Shown here piece by piece: positions 56,633 to 64,000 of a DNA stretch of 64,000 nt; the first letter of the stretch is position 1; every line of letters begins with the position of its first letter. The stretch covers positions 124,001-188,000 of the forward strand of contig JAFXFS010000013.1 of assembly GCA_017513445.1 (NCBI GenBank), in the 5' to 3' direction. The notes under the pieces are model-generated. The model was not told the DNA's origin, did no database searches, and saw nothing but the letters and a program-made list of their open reading frames with translations. Made by a program: the position numbers and the translations under genes. The stretch is from Bacteroidales bacterium. Lineage in GTDB: Bacteria; Bacteroidota; Bacteroidia; Bacteroidales; UBA932.

Positions 56633-57907
56633 TTAACCTTGAGGCAATACTTTTTCCAGTCTAATGCCTCGAGAACCCTTTACAAGTATGCTCTTCTCGC
56701 TTAAATCTACTGACAATAGATGTTCTGCAAGTTTTTCTGAAGAGTCAAATACCGGAGTTGCTCCCGCTTTTTCAAACTCTTTCCCTACATAATATTCCGA
56801 TGAAAAATTGGAAGTATGGACAAGTTCAACAATCTTCTTATGCTCATTAACAGAGAACTCTCCAAGTTCAAGCATATCTCCAAGAATTACTACTTTGTTC
56901 TTAAAACTGCTATTGGCAAAATTGGTAATGGAAGCCCTCATACTTGTCGGGTTAGCATTGTAGGCATCTATAATGTATGTTGTATCTCCAATTTTTTTGA
57001 GTTGAGAACGATTATTTGTTGGAATATACTCCTCTATTGCCTGAATTGCATCATCTTGATCTACTCCAAAGTACTCGCCTACCTTCAAGGCAGCCATAAT
57101 ATTATCGGCATTGTAGGCTCCAATTAGATTACTGTTAATTACTTTGCCATTACTTAGTTCTACACGAAGGTAGGGATTGTTTTCATCTGATTGCAGTACT
57201 TTACTATTTGAAAACTCAACACCATAAGGTATAATCTTCAGGTCTGGTCTTTGAGTGGCCATATCAACCAAAATTGTGTTGTCAACATTTACAAATGCGT
57301 GGTCTGCTGTTCGTTGCAGGTAATCGTAAAGTTCTCCTTTGGTCTTCTTTACGCCATCAAATGATCCAAATCCAAGAAGGTGTGCCTTGCCAACATTGGT
57401 AATTAATCCAAATGTTGGTAGAGCAATTTTTGTGCTACTCTCTATCTCTCCAGGATTACTTGCACCCATCTCAACAACAGCGATTTCGTGGCCTTTCTCC
57501 AGTCTCAAAAGAGTAAGGGGTACGCCTATGTGGTTGTTTAGATTGCCTGTTGTGGAAAGTGTACTGTATTTTTTGCTTAAAACGCTGGATATTAACTCTT
57601 TAGTAGTGGTTTTCCCATTCGTACCTGTTAGTCCTATTACGGGGATATTGAATTGAGAACGATGATATCTCGCCAAAGACTGAAGAGCAGTAAGTGTATC
57701 TTCAACTACAATAATTCCCTCTTCTCCAGCCAACTCCACTCTATCAACAACTGCATATCTTGCACCGCACTCTATCGCTTTGAGAGCGAAATCATTGCCA
57801 TCAAAGTTCTCTCCTTTAAGTGCAAAAAATAGTGATCCCTCCTTAACAGCACGACTATCGGTTGATACACCGGTAGATTCTAAAAATGCTCTATATAGTT
57901 CCTTCAT
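56633..57907 (-). CDS. murF: UDP-MurNAc-tripeptide D-Ala-D-Ala ligase
   Basis: MurF adds D-Ala-D-Ala to complete the peptidoglycan pentapeptide precursor. The product is 424 residues from ATG 57907 (a TTG two codons upstream is less likely). It has the N-terminal domain (STDSRAVKEGSLFFALKGENFDG), the ATP loop GLTGTNGKTTTKELI (about residue 93), EMGASNPGEI and DAYNANPTSM in the C-terminal half. It is the last gene of the flippase-dut-murF unit, 6 bases after dut. Confidence 0.96.
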   Translation of the reverse strand: MKELYRAFLESTGVSTDSRAVKEGSLFFALKGENFDGNDFALKAIECGARYAVVDRVELAGEEGIIVVEDTLTALQSLARYHRSQFNIPVIGLTGTNGKTTTKELISSVLSKKYSTLSTTGNLNNHIGVPLTLLRLEKGHEIAVVEMGASNPGEIESSTKIALPTFGLITNVGKAHLLGFGSFDGVKKTKGELYDYLQRTADHAFVNVDNTILVDMATQRPDLKIIPYGVEFSNSKVLQSDENNPYLRVELSNGKVINSNLIGAYNADNIMAALKVGEYFGVDQDDAIQAIEEYIPTNNRSQLKKIGDTTYIIDAYNANPTSMRASITNFANSSFKNKVVILGDMLELGEFSVNEHKKIVELVHTSNFSSEYYVGKEFEKAGATPVFDSSEKLAEHLLSVDLSEKSILVKGSRGIRLEKVLPQG

Positions 57908-57913
57908 ATTCAA

Positions 57914-58354
57914 TTATTTTGTACCTGTAGAACCAAATCCGCCTGCACCACGTTTGCTCTCTTCCAATGTCTCAACACTCTCCCATTCAACAGTTTCGTG
58001 TTTTGCAACAACCATTTGCGCAACTCTCTCTCCTGGTTTGATAACGAATGGCTCTTTTGACAGATTAATAAGAATAACTCCAATCTCTCCTCTGTAATCA
58101 GCATCGATTGTTCCAGGACTATTTGGAATAGAGATTCCAAACTTGGCAGCCAAACCGCTTCGAGGTCTGATTTGCGCCTCATATCCTTGTGGTAACTCAA
58201 TGAAAAGACCTGTTGGTACTACAACTCTTTCAAGAGATCCTAGTACGATTTCATTCTCTATATTTGCCTTCAAATCCATTCCTGCAGAGTACTCGGTAGC
58301 ATATTTTGGAAGATCGTAATTAGACTTGTTTACAATTTTTACCTTTAGAGTCAT
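57914..58354 (-). CDS. dut: dUTP diphosphatase
   Basis: Dut hydrolyses dUTP to dUMP, limiting uracil in DNA. The 146-residue product carries the trimeric family motifs: [10 protein letters not shown] (motif 1), [10 protein letters not shown] (motif 2), [18 protein letters not shown] (motif 3), GERVAQMVV (motif 4) and the glycine-rich [10 protein letters not shown] (motif 5). I start at ATG 58354 ([11 protein letters not shown]), since the alternative at 58396 lies within the flippase gene. The gap to the flippase gene is only 4 bases. Confidence 0.97.
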   Translation of the reverse strand: MTLKVKIVNKSNYDLPKYATEYSAGMDLKANIENEIVLGSLERVVVPTGLFIELPQGYEAQIRPRSGLAAKFGISIPNSPGTIDADYRGEIGVILINLSKEPFVIKPGERVAQMVVAKHETVEWESVETLEESKRGAGGFGSTGTK

Positions 58355-58358
58355 ATCT

Positions 58359-59834
58359 TTAATTTTTAATAAGTTTCTTAATATTCTTTCTCTCAATTAT
58401 AATCCATATTGCCAGATATATGAGAATCAATACTGTATGGATGGCGAGTTTCCAACCAAGTTGCATTTCTCCAAATATAGTACTAGCTCCGAAAATTGCC
58501 AATCCGATAGCAATCAGAGATATAATCTTTTTCCAGTTATAATCAATAGGATAATATTTTCTTCCCATAATCAAACTTGTTATCAGCATAACAAGGTAGC
58601 TTGCAAGGTGCGCCCAAGCAGCAGCGTGATATGAGAATTTCGGCATAAATATAATGTTCAGTATAATTGTAACAATTAGGCCGGATATAGTTATGTAGAT
58701 GGCATAAGAGGTCTTTCCTGCAAGTTTATACCACATATCTACATTGAACAACATACCAAGTACCATATAGGCAAAGAGCATAATCGGAGCAATAGATAGA
58801 CCTACTCTGAAATCTCTGCCGAGGAATAGTCCTATAAGGTCAATATATAAAACAACTCCAAGGAAAACGAGCATACAGAAACCTACAAAATAGTTCATTA
58901 CTTCGGCATAGATCAGTTTGCTCTCCTTCTCCTTTTGCCTTTGGAAGAAGAATGGTTCAGCTGCGTATCGGAACATCTGAACGAATAGTGACATTATCAC
59001 AGCAATTTTTACACCTGCCTGATATACTCCTAAATCTGCTCTCCAGATAGACTCTTCGCATAAAAACCTCATTAAAATTCTGTCAATGAAGTCGTTGAAA
59101 ATACCTGGAAGCCCAGCAATCATTAGTGGTAATGAATATGCCAATAGCTTTTTTAACAAGTTGATATCCATTGAGAACTTCAATCGAAGAATTTCAGGTA
59201 GAAGAAGTATTACACAAACTATACAACTTACAAAGATTGCAAAGATCACGTAAGAGAAGTCAGGTGTAGGACTTATGAAATTGGTAATGAAAGAGTTAGG
59301 ATTGTTTGCCAGGTACTTTGGAAGTGCAAGGAAAAGGAGTAGATTTCCGCAGGTCTCCGTCAAGATTTTGATGGTTTTAATTACTGCAAACTTTAAGGCC
59401 TTATGCTCAAATCTAAGTTTTGCAAAGATGATACTTGTGCTACAATCCATAAAAAGGATTCCTCCGACATAGATTATGCAGTTTGAATATCCTGCATATC
59501 CCATAGCAGATGAGATAGGATCGGCAAATATTATCATCAGGGCAAAAAATAGCCCTGAGAGGAGTGAAGTTGTGGCAAAGGCACTCGAAAAGATAGAGGA
59601 TTTATTTACTCCATCCTTTGTGGCAAATCGGAAGCATCCGGTCTCTAAACCTAAGACAAGGACGACTTGAAGAATTGCAATATATGCGAGAAACTCTGTT
59701 GTAACTCCATACTCAGATTGTGTCAAAACCCTTGTATATAGAGGAACAAGCAAAAAGTTTATGACGCGGGCAAGAATTGTACTTAACCCATAAATAGCGG
59801 TCTCGCCTGCAAGTTGTTTTAGAGGATTTGCCAT
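58359..59834 (-). CDS. Polysaccharide flippase, Wzx/MATE-like
   Basis: The 491-residue protein has about 12-14 membrane helices and the polysaccharide-biosynthesis start [33 protein letters not shown], which I quote in parts here as [16 protein letters not shown]. It belongs to the MVF/Wzx flippase superfamily and may flip undecaprenyl-linked sugars across the inner membrane. The context with murF suggests envelope precursors, possibly O-antigen or lipid II, but substrate cannot be told. A -7 element is upstream on the minus strand (59862-59855). Confidence 0.85.
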   Translation of the reverse strand: MANPLKQLAGETAIYGLSTILARVINFLLVPLYTRVLTQSEYGVTTEFLAYIAILQVVLVLGLETGCFRFATKDGVNKSSIFSSAFATTSLLSGLFFALMIIFADPISSAMGYAGYSNCIIYVGGILFMDCSTSIIFAKLRFEHKALKFAVIKTIKILTETCGNLLLFLALPKYLANNPNSFITNFISPTPDFSYVIFAIFVSCIVCVILLLPEILRLKFSMDINLLKKLLAYSLPLMIAGLPGIFNDFIDRILMRFLCEESIWRADLGVYQAGVKIAVIMSLFVQMFRYAAEPFFFQRQKEKESKLIYAEVMNYFVGFCMLVFLGVVLYIDLIGLFLGRDFRVGLSIAPIMLFAYMVLGMLFNVDMWYKLAGKTSYAIYITISGLIVTIILNIIFMPKFSYHAAAWAHLASYLVMLITSLIMGRKYYPIDYNWKKIISLIAIGLAIFGASTIFGEMQLGWKLAIHTVLILIYLAIWIIIERKNIKKLIKN

Positions 59835-59854
59835 AATATCATTTCATTAACAAG

Positions 59855-59883
59855 CAAACTTACAAAAAATAGTGTTAAATTTG
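59855..59883. promoter_or_regulatory. Divergent -7 elements (flippase and cyclophilin genes)
   Basis: TAAGTTTG reads on the minus strand at 59862-59855, 20 bases before the flippase ATG. TAAATTTG lies on the plus strand at 59876-59883, 34 bases before the cyclophilin ATG. Neither has a clean -33. Confidence 0.4.
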
Positions 59884-59917
59884 CTTATTATTAAGAATCT
59901 TTATAAGGAGAATTATT

Positions 59918-60577
59918 ATGAAATTTACAAAACTAATTAATTTACTGATTGTTATGGCATTACTTTTCACAGGATGTAAAAGTTCAAACTCAAACGAAGA
60001 GGCAGCTTTGGCATTTGATCCTACACAACTTCAAGATGAACCTATTTTCAAAATTGTAACTACACAAGGAACAATTACTGTTAAGCTCTATGCCGACACT
60101 CCCCTTCATAGAGATAACTTTGTAAAATTGGCTTCAGAAAAATTCTTTGATGGAATTCTATTCCACAGAGTTATCAACGGTTTTATGATTCAAGCCGGAG
60201 ATCCATTAACTAAAGATCCAGAAAAGGCAGCTCAATATGGAACAGGTGGCCCTGGTTACACAATTCCTGCAGAATTTGTTCAAGAGCATAGACATATTAA
60301 AGGAGCTTTGGCTGCTGCAAGAAGAGGTGATGCTGCAAATCCTCTAAAAGAGTCATCTGGCTCACAATTTTACATTGTACAAAATCCAGAAACTTGCGCA
60401 CAGTTGGATGGTCAATATACTGTTTTTGGTGAAACTATTGAGGGTATAGAGGTTATTGATAAGATTGCAGCAATTCCTACAGATGGTAGAGACAGACCAA
60501 CTCGTGACGTTAAAATTGTATCTGTGTTGCCAGTTATTACAGAAGCAGCTCCAGCAGTTGAAGATACAGTTAAGTAG
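59918..60577 (+). CDS. Cyclophilin-type peptidyl-prolyl isomerase, lipoprotein
   Basis: The 219-residue lipoprotein (cysteine at residue 20, FTGC) has a cyclophilin domain at about residues 45-205. The motifs FHRVINGFMIQAGD, SGSQFYIVQ and LDGQYTVFGE are all present. It catalyses cis-trans proline isomerisation, here in the envelope. An AAGGAGA ribosome-binding site precedes the ATG. The next gene starts 6 bases after the stop. Confidence 0.93.
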   Translation: MKFTKLINLLIVMALLFTGCKSSNSNEEAALAFDPTQLQDEPIFKIVTTQGTITVKLYADTPLHRDNFVKLASEKFFDGILFHRVINGFMIQAGDPLTKDPEKAAQYGTGGPGYTIPAEFVQEHRHIKGALAAARRGDAANPLKESSGSQFYIVQNPETCAQLDGQYTVFGETIEGIEVIDKIAAIPTDGRDRPTRDVKIVSVLPVITEAAPAVEDTVK

Positions 60578-60583
60578 TTGATA

Positions 60584-61168
60584 ATGAGTGATTTAGGAAT
60601 ATTAGACATAATTAAACGTAGCCGTAGCTACAGGCGTTTTTATCAAGAGAAGGCAATTCCTCAAGAGGAGTTGCTTTCTATGATAGAGGCGGCACGTTTT
60701 TCTCCATCGGCAAGGAATGTCCAGCCGATTAAGTATATTATTTGCTCTACTCCTGAGTCCTGTGCAAGAGTATATCCAACCTTGGCTTGGGCTGGATATT
60801 TGAAGGATTGGGATGGCCCGGCAGAGGGGGAGCGACCATCGGCATATATCATTCAGTTGCACGATACTGAGGTGAGTCCAGGATATAACTGTGATCACGG
60901 GATTACAGCTCAGAGTATTCTGTTACAAGCGACCTCTTTAGGTTATGGCGGATGTCTCATTGCTGCGGTACAAAGGGAATCACTTACAGAGATTCTTCAA
61001 TTACCAGAACATTTGAAAATTATAAATGTTATAGCACTTGGAGTTCCAAAAGAGGAAATTGTTGTAACAGATATTAAAAATAATGATCATTGCTATTGGC
61101 GTGATAATCAGGCAGTTCACTATGTTCCAAAGAGGACTGTTGAAGAAATTTTAACAAAAATTATCTAA
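60584..61168 (+). CDS. Nitroreductase family flavoprotein
   Basis: The 194-residue protein starts at ATG 60584 (an upstream TTG in frame is less likely). It has the FMN-binding start IKRSRSYRRFYQE and AARFSPSARNVQPIKYI, then LLQATSLGYGGCLIAAV in the second half. Nitroreductases of this family use NAD(P)H and FMN to reduce varied substrates. It is just downstream of the cyclophilin gene and is followed by a strong hairpin. No specific substrate is known. Confidence 0.88.
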   Translation: MSDLGILDIIKRSRSYRRFYQEKAIPQEELLSMIEAARFSPSARNVQPIKYIICSTPESCARVYPTLAWAGYLKDWDGPAEGERPSAYIIQLHDTEVSPGYNCDHGITAQSILLQATSLGYGGCLIAAVQRESLTEILQLPEHLKIINVIALGVPKEEIVVTDIKNNDHCYWRDNQAVHYVPKRTVEEILTKII

Positions 61169-61260
61169 TTTTTTTGATAATTATCTGTTTTTGGCACAGC
61201 AATTGCAATTTAATAAAGCAGATAGTTTTTTCATAGGTTAGATTTTTAGGTTAAGTGAAA

Positions 61261-61304
61261 AAAGAGAGTGCATCAAGGGAGAGGATGCGCTCTCTTTATT
61301 TTTG
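61261..61304 (+). terminator. Terminator after the nitroreductase gene
   Basis: A 14-base stem with one G:T pair (61261-61274 with 61284-61297) encloses a 9-base loop and is followed by a T-rich tract. It lies about 90 bases after the nitroreductase stop codon; the bases in between are AT-rich with a short palindrome (aattgcaatt, 61201-61210). Its T tract overlaps the -33 element of the hutH promoter. Confidence 0.88.
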
Positions 61305-61331
61305 CACTTCCCTAAAATTTTTTTATCTTTG
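61301..61331 (+). promoter_or_regulatory. Promoter of the hut operon
   Basis: TTTG (61301-61304) and TATCTTTG (61324-61331), separated by 19 bases, fully match the Bacteroidota consensus. The hutH ATG is 20 bases downstream. The -33 element lies in the T tract of the preceding terminator. Confidence 0.78.
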
Positions 61332-61351
61332 AATTAATCAATTTATAGATT

Positions 61352-62839
61352 ATGGCAACATTTAATATAGATCAAAAATATCATACTTTGTCTGAGGTGG
61401 CTACTCTTTTTGAGAGTCATTGTAAATTGCATCTGGGAGATGATGCAAAAGGTAGAATTTCACATTGCAGAGAGTATTTAGATAATAAAATGAAGAGTCA
61501 AACCAAGCCAATTTATGGCGTTACAACAGGGTTTGGCTCTTTGTGTAATGTCTCGGTTGATAATGAAAATCTCAGCCAATTGCAGAAGAATCTTGTAATG
61601 TCTCACGCTTGTGGAGTAGGTGAGGAGGTTGACACTCAAATTGTTAAGTTAATGATGGCTTTGAAGGTGAAATCTCTTGCTTATGGCTATTCGGGAGTGC
61701 AGTTGGAGACTGTAGAGCGCCTTGTAGATATGTTTAACAATGGTGTCTATCCGGTGGTTTATGACCAGGGATCACTTGGTGCTTCGGGAGATTTAGCTCC
61801 TCTTGCAAATATGTGTTTGCCATTGCTTGGATTAGGAGAGGTAAATTACGACGGTAAAAGATATCCTGCAGAGGAGATTAATAAGAGATTCGGTTGGGAA
61901 CCATTGACTTTGGCTTCAAAAGAGGGTTTAGCCCTTCTTAATGGAACACAGTTTATGTTAGCACACGCAATATGGGCTATTCACAACTCCGAAAGATTGG
62001 TAAAACTTGCTGATAAAATAGCAGCTCTTTCTATAGATGCTTATGATGGAAGAATCGAACCATTCACAGAGGGAGTACACCGTGTAAGACCACATAAAGG
62101 TCAACTTGCCACCGCAAAGGCAATTAGAGAGTATCTTGATGGAAGTGAGATTATAACAAGAGAGAAAGTACATGTCCAAGATCCATACTCATTCAGATGT
62201 GTTCCACAGGTTCACGGAGCTTCAAAAGATGCCTTCGAGTATGTATCCTCAGTATTCTTGACAGAACTGAATTCTGCCACTGATAATCCTACAGTTATCC
62301 CTGATGAGGATTTGATTGTTTCGGCAGGAAACTTTCACGGTCAGCCACTCGCATTGGCTTTAGATTTTCTTTCAATAGCTATGGCTGAATTGGGAAGTAT
62401 TTCTGAAAGAAGAACTTACCAACTGATTTCAGGAAAGAGGGAGTTGCCATCTTTCTTAGTAGCACACTCTGGACTTAATTCTGGATTTATGATTCCACAA
62501 TATGCTGCAGCTTCGATTGTGAGTCAAAATAAACAGTTGGCTACCCCATCTTGTGTTGATACAATAGATTCATCTCAGGGTCAGGAGGATCACGTAAGTA
62601 TGGGTGCGAATGGCGCAACAAAGGCGATTAAAGTTGTCAAAAATGTGGAAAAAGTTTTGGCAATCGAGTTGATGAATGCTGCACAGGCAATAGAGTTTCG
62701 TCGTCCATCAAAGAGCTCTCCAATATTGGAAGATTTTGTTGCAGAGTATCGTAAAGTGGTTCCATTCATTGAAGAGGATCAGGTTATGTACACTCATATT
62801 GCCAATTCAATAGATTTCTTAAAAAAACAAGAGTTATAG
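61352..62839 (+). CDS. hutH: Histidine ammonia-lyase
   Basis: HutH removes ammonia from histidine to form urocanate. The 495-residue product has the MIO-forming tripeptide A144-S145-G146 in GSLGASGDLAPLA, plus NGTQFMLAHA, TDNPTVIPDEDLIVSAGNFH and the SSQGQEDHVSMG region. The length is close to the usual 500-510. hutI follows one base after the stop, so this begins a histidine degradation operon under its own promoter. Confidence 0.97.
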   Translation: MATFNIDQKYHTLSEVATLFESHCKLHLGDDAKGRISHCREYLDNKMKSQTKPIYGVTTGFGSLCNVSVDNENLSQLQKNLVMSHACGVGEEVDTQIVKLMMALKVKSLAYGYSGVQLETVERLVDMFNNGVYPVVYDQGSLGASGDLAPLANMCLPLLGLGEVNYDGKRYPAEEINKRFGWEPLTLASKEGLALLNGTQFMLAHAIWAIHNSERLVKLADKIAALSIDAYDGRIEPFTEGVHRVRPHKGQLATAKAIREYLDGSEIITREKVHVQDPYSFRCVPQVHGASKDAFEYVSSVFLTELNSATDNPTVIPDEDLIVSAGNFHGQPLALALDFLSIAMAELGSISERRTYQLISGKRELPSFLVAHSGLNSGFMIPQYAAASIVSQNKQLATPSCVDTIDSSQGQEDHVSMGANGATKAIKVVKNVEKVLAIELMNAAQAIEFRRPSKSSPILEDFVAEYRKVVPFIEEDQVMYTHIANSIDFLKKQEL

Positions 62840-62840
62840 A

Positions 62841-64000
62841 ATGTCTATTCTAATCAAAAATATAAAGCGCCTTCTGGTAGTTCAAGAGGGAAATAGTACT
62901 CCTTTAAGGGGGAGTGCTCTCTCTGAATTAAATAGTATAGATAATGCTTTTGTCTATATTAAAGATGGTGTAATTGAAGATTATGGTGTTATGTCAGAAA
63001 TGCCATTACTATCTGATAATCAGGAAGTTGAGGTGATTGATGCAGATGGTAGAATGGTAATGCCGGCTTATTGTGATTCTCATACACATATAGTATATTC
63101 CGGTAGTCGTGAGATGGAGTATATGGATAAGATACGAGGTCTTTCATATCAGGAGATTGCGGCCAGAGGTGGCGGCATCCTTAACTCAGTAGATCTATTG
63201 CATAATACCTCTGAAGATGAACTTTATCGACAGGCAATGGTGCGTGTAGATGAGATGATAAGGTTTGGCACAGGTGCTATTGAAGTAAAGAGTGGTTATG
63301 GCCTGAGTGTAGAAGATGAGGTAAAAATGCTTCGCGTGGCGCGTAGGATAGGTGATAGTAGTGATGTCACAGTCAGAACTACCTTTTTAGGTGCTCACGC
63401 CTATCCTAGGAGATATTTAGAGAATAAATCTAAATATGTGGATGAGATTATTAAAGAGATGATACCTGTAATCCAAAGTGAGGGTTTAGCAGATTATATT
63501 GATGTATTCTGTGAACAGGGATTCTTCTCAGTTGAGGATAGTGAGAGAATCTTGAGAGCCGGAATTGATGCAGGGATGATCCCAACTATCCACGCAAATC
63601 AGATGAGTAAATCGGGTGGCGTTGAGTTAGGGGTAAAATTGGGTGCATCATCAGTTTGCCATTTGGAATTTACAGATGAGTCTCATTACAAACTTCTGGG
63701 CGAGTCGGAAACTATAGCAACTATGCTACCGGGCTCAACCTTCTTTTTGAAAATGAATTATCCGAATGTAAGAGAGATGATTGATAAAAATGTAGCAGTT
63801 GCACTGGCAACCAATTACAATCCCGGCTCATCTCCAAGTGGAGATATGAAGTTTATGATGGCTCTCTCTTGCCTTTATCTAAATATGAAACCGGAAGAGG
63901 TAATAAATGCCTCTACAATAAATGGTGCCTACGCAATGGGAGTAGCGCACAAATTAGGATCAATCACAAAGGGAAAGGTGGCTAATCTAATTATTACAAA
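62841..64000 (+). CDS. hutI: Imidazolonepropionase, 3' end beyond the window
   Basis: HutI hydrolyses imidazolonepropionate in histidine degradation. About 386 of an expected 400-420 codons are visible with no stop. The motifs SHTHIVYSGSREMEYMDKI, AARGGGILNS and NPGSSPSGD identify it. By analogy with the B. subtilis enzyme (zinc on H80, H82, H249, D324), the ligands are H81, H83 and H251. The fourth position, however, is N325 (ATNYNPG, codon aat at 63813-63815). The nearby VDH motif reads VCH (C273, H274). Both changes are visible in the DNA. Confidence 0.93.
   Translation, partial: MSILIKNIKRLLVVQEGNSTPLRGSALSELNSIDNAFVYIKDGVIEDYGVMSEMPLLSDNQEVEVIDADGRMVMPAYCDSHTHIVYSGSREMEYMDKIRGLSYQEIAARGGGILNSVDLLHNTSEDELYRQAMVRVDEMIRFGTGAIEVKSGYGLSVEDEVKMLRVARRIGDSSDVTVRTTFLGAHAYPRRYLENKSKYVDEIIKEMIPVIQSEGLADYIDVFCEQGFFSVEDSERILRAGIDAGMIPTIHANQMSKSGGVELGVKLGASSVCHLEFTDESHYKLLGESETIATMLPGSTFFLKMNYPNVREMIDKNVAVALATNYNPGSSPSGDMKFMMALSCLYLNMKPEEVINASTINGAYAMGVAHKLGSITKGKVANLIIT

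Noticed and set aside
58355-58396. Longer dut start at 58396
   Set aside because: It would overlap the flippase gene; the family start is MTLKVKIVN at 58354.
61201-61210. Palindrome aattgcaatt as an operator
   Set aside because: A ten-base AT-rich palindrome is common by chance and nothing nearby supports a binding protein.

Overview
The window is chromosomal housekeeping DNA of a low-GC member of the Bacteroidota, most likely Bacteroidales. The evidence is a SusC/SusD pair, a serine palmitoyltransferase operon, the rseC-rnfBCDGEA order, an rplQ tail rich in Ala/Lys/Glu, DUF4843-like and OstA-like proteins, and many -7 promoter elements of the Bacteroidota form TAnnTTTG. I cannot name a genus. 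I saw no rRNA, tRNA, CRISPR array, insertion sequence, prophage or integrase, and no gap between genes exceeds about 190 bases.

Layout. 1-697: end of the ribosomal protein/rpoA operon (rpoA tail, rplQ, terminator). 719-4231 (-): tgt, an LptF/LptG permease and a nucleoside permease. 4292-5149 (+): GSCFA protein. 5232-11286 (-): alaS, an in-frame LptG-Fmt fusion, and an SDR-type threonine dehydrogenase. 11372-23880 (+): a long co-directional run of two M23 peptidases, a MerR regulator, a Nif3-like protein, a zinc-ribbon protein, dnaB, a DUF3108 protein, the whole Rnf complex, a TPR protein and a lipoprotein. 23971-31932 (+): a SusC/SusD locus with two further lipoproteins and a phosphoesterase but no glycosidase. 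32011-35054 (-): TrmH-type methyltransferase and a large secreted metzincin. 35139-40143: glyA, pnp and rpsO (-), and a YgjP-like metallopeptidase. 40190-43611 (-): LemA, a small unknown protein, and a muropeptide pair (NlpC/P60 endopeptidase and dipeptide epimerase). 43689-49742: a radical SAM protein (+), then a sphingolipid-type operon (-) of serine palmitoyltransferase, SDR reductase, GNAT-like protein and acyltransferase, preceded by a CDP-alcohol phosphatidyltransferase and a GtrA protein. 49935-56530 (+): guaB, a lipoprotein, SurA and an OstA-like protein with a C-terminal barrel. 56633-59834 (-): flippase, dut, murF. 59918-64000 (+): cyclophilin lipoprotein, nitroreductase, hutH and a hutI cut by the window end.

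Envelope biogenesis dominates: LPS export (two LptF/G-type permeases, OstA-like protein, SurA), peptidoglycan synthesis and turnover (murF, flippase, M23 pair, NlpC/P60 plus epimerase) and sphingolipid synthesis. Energy metabolism is represented by Rnf, which couples ferredoxin and NAD to ion transport, and by the start of histidine degradation.

There is no obvious defence island or mobile cassette. The observations most worth checking are the LptG-Fmt fusion, a structured pnp leader whose hairpin loop is complementary to the pnp ribosome-binding region, the compact sphingolipid operon with a GNAT-like candidate N-acyltransferase, the SusCD locus that carries a phosphoesterase instead of CAZymes, and metal-ligand substitutions in HutI and Tgt.
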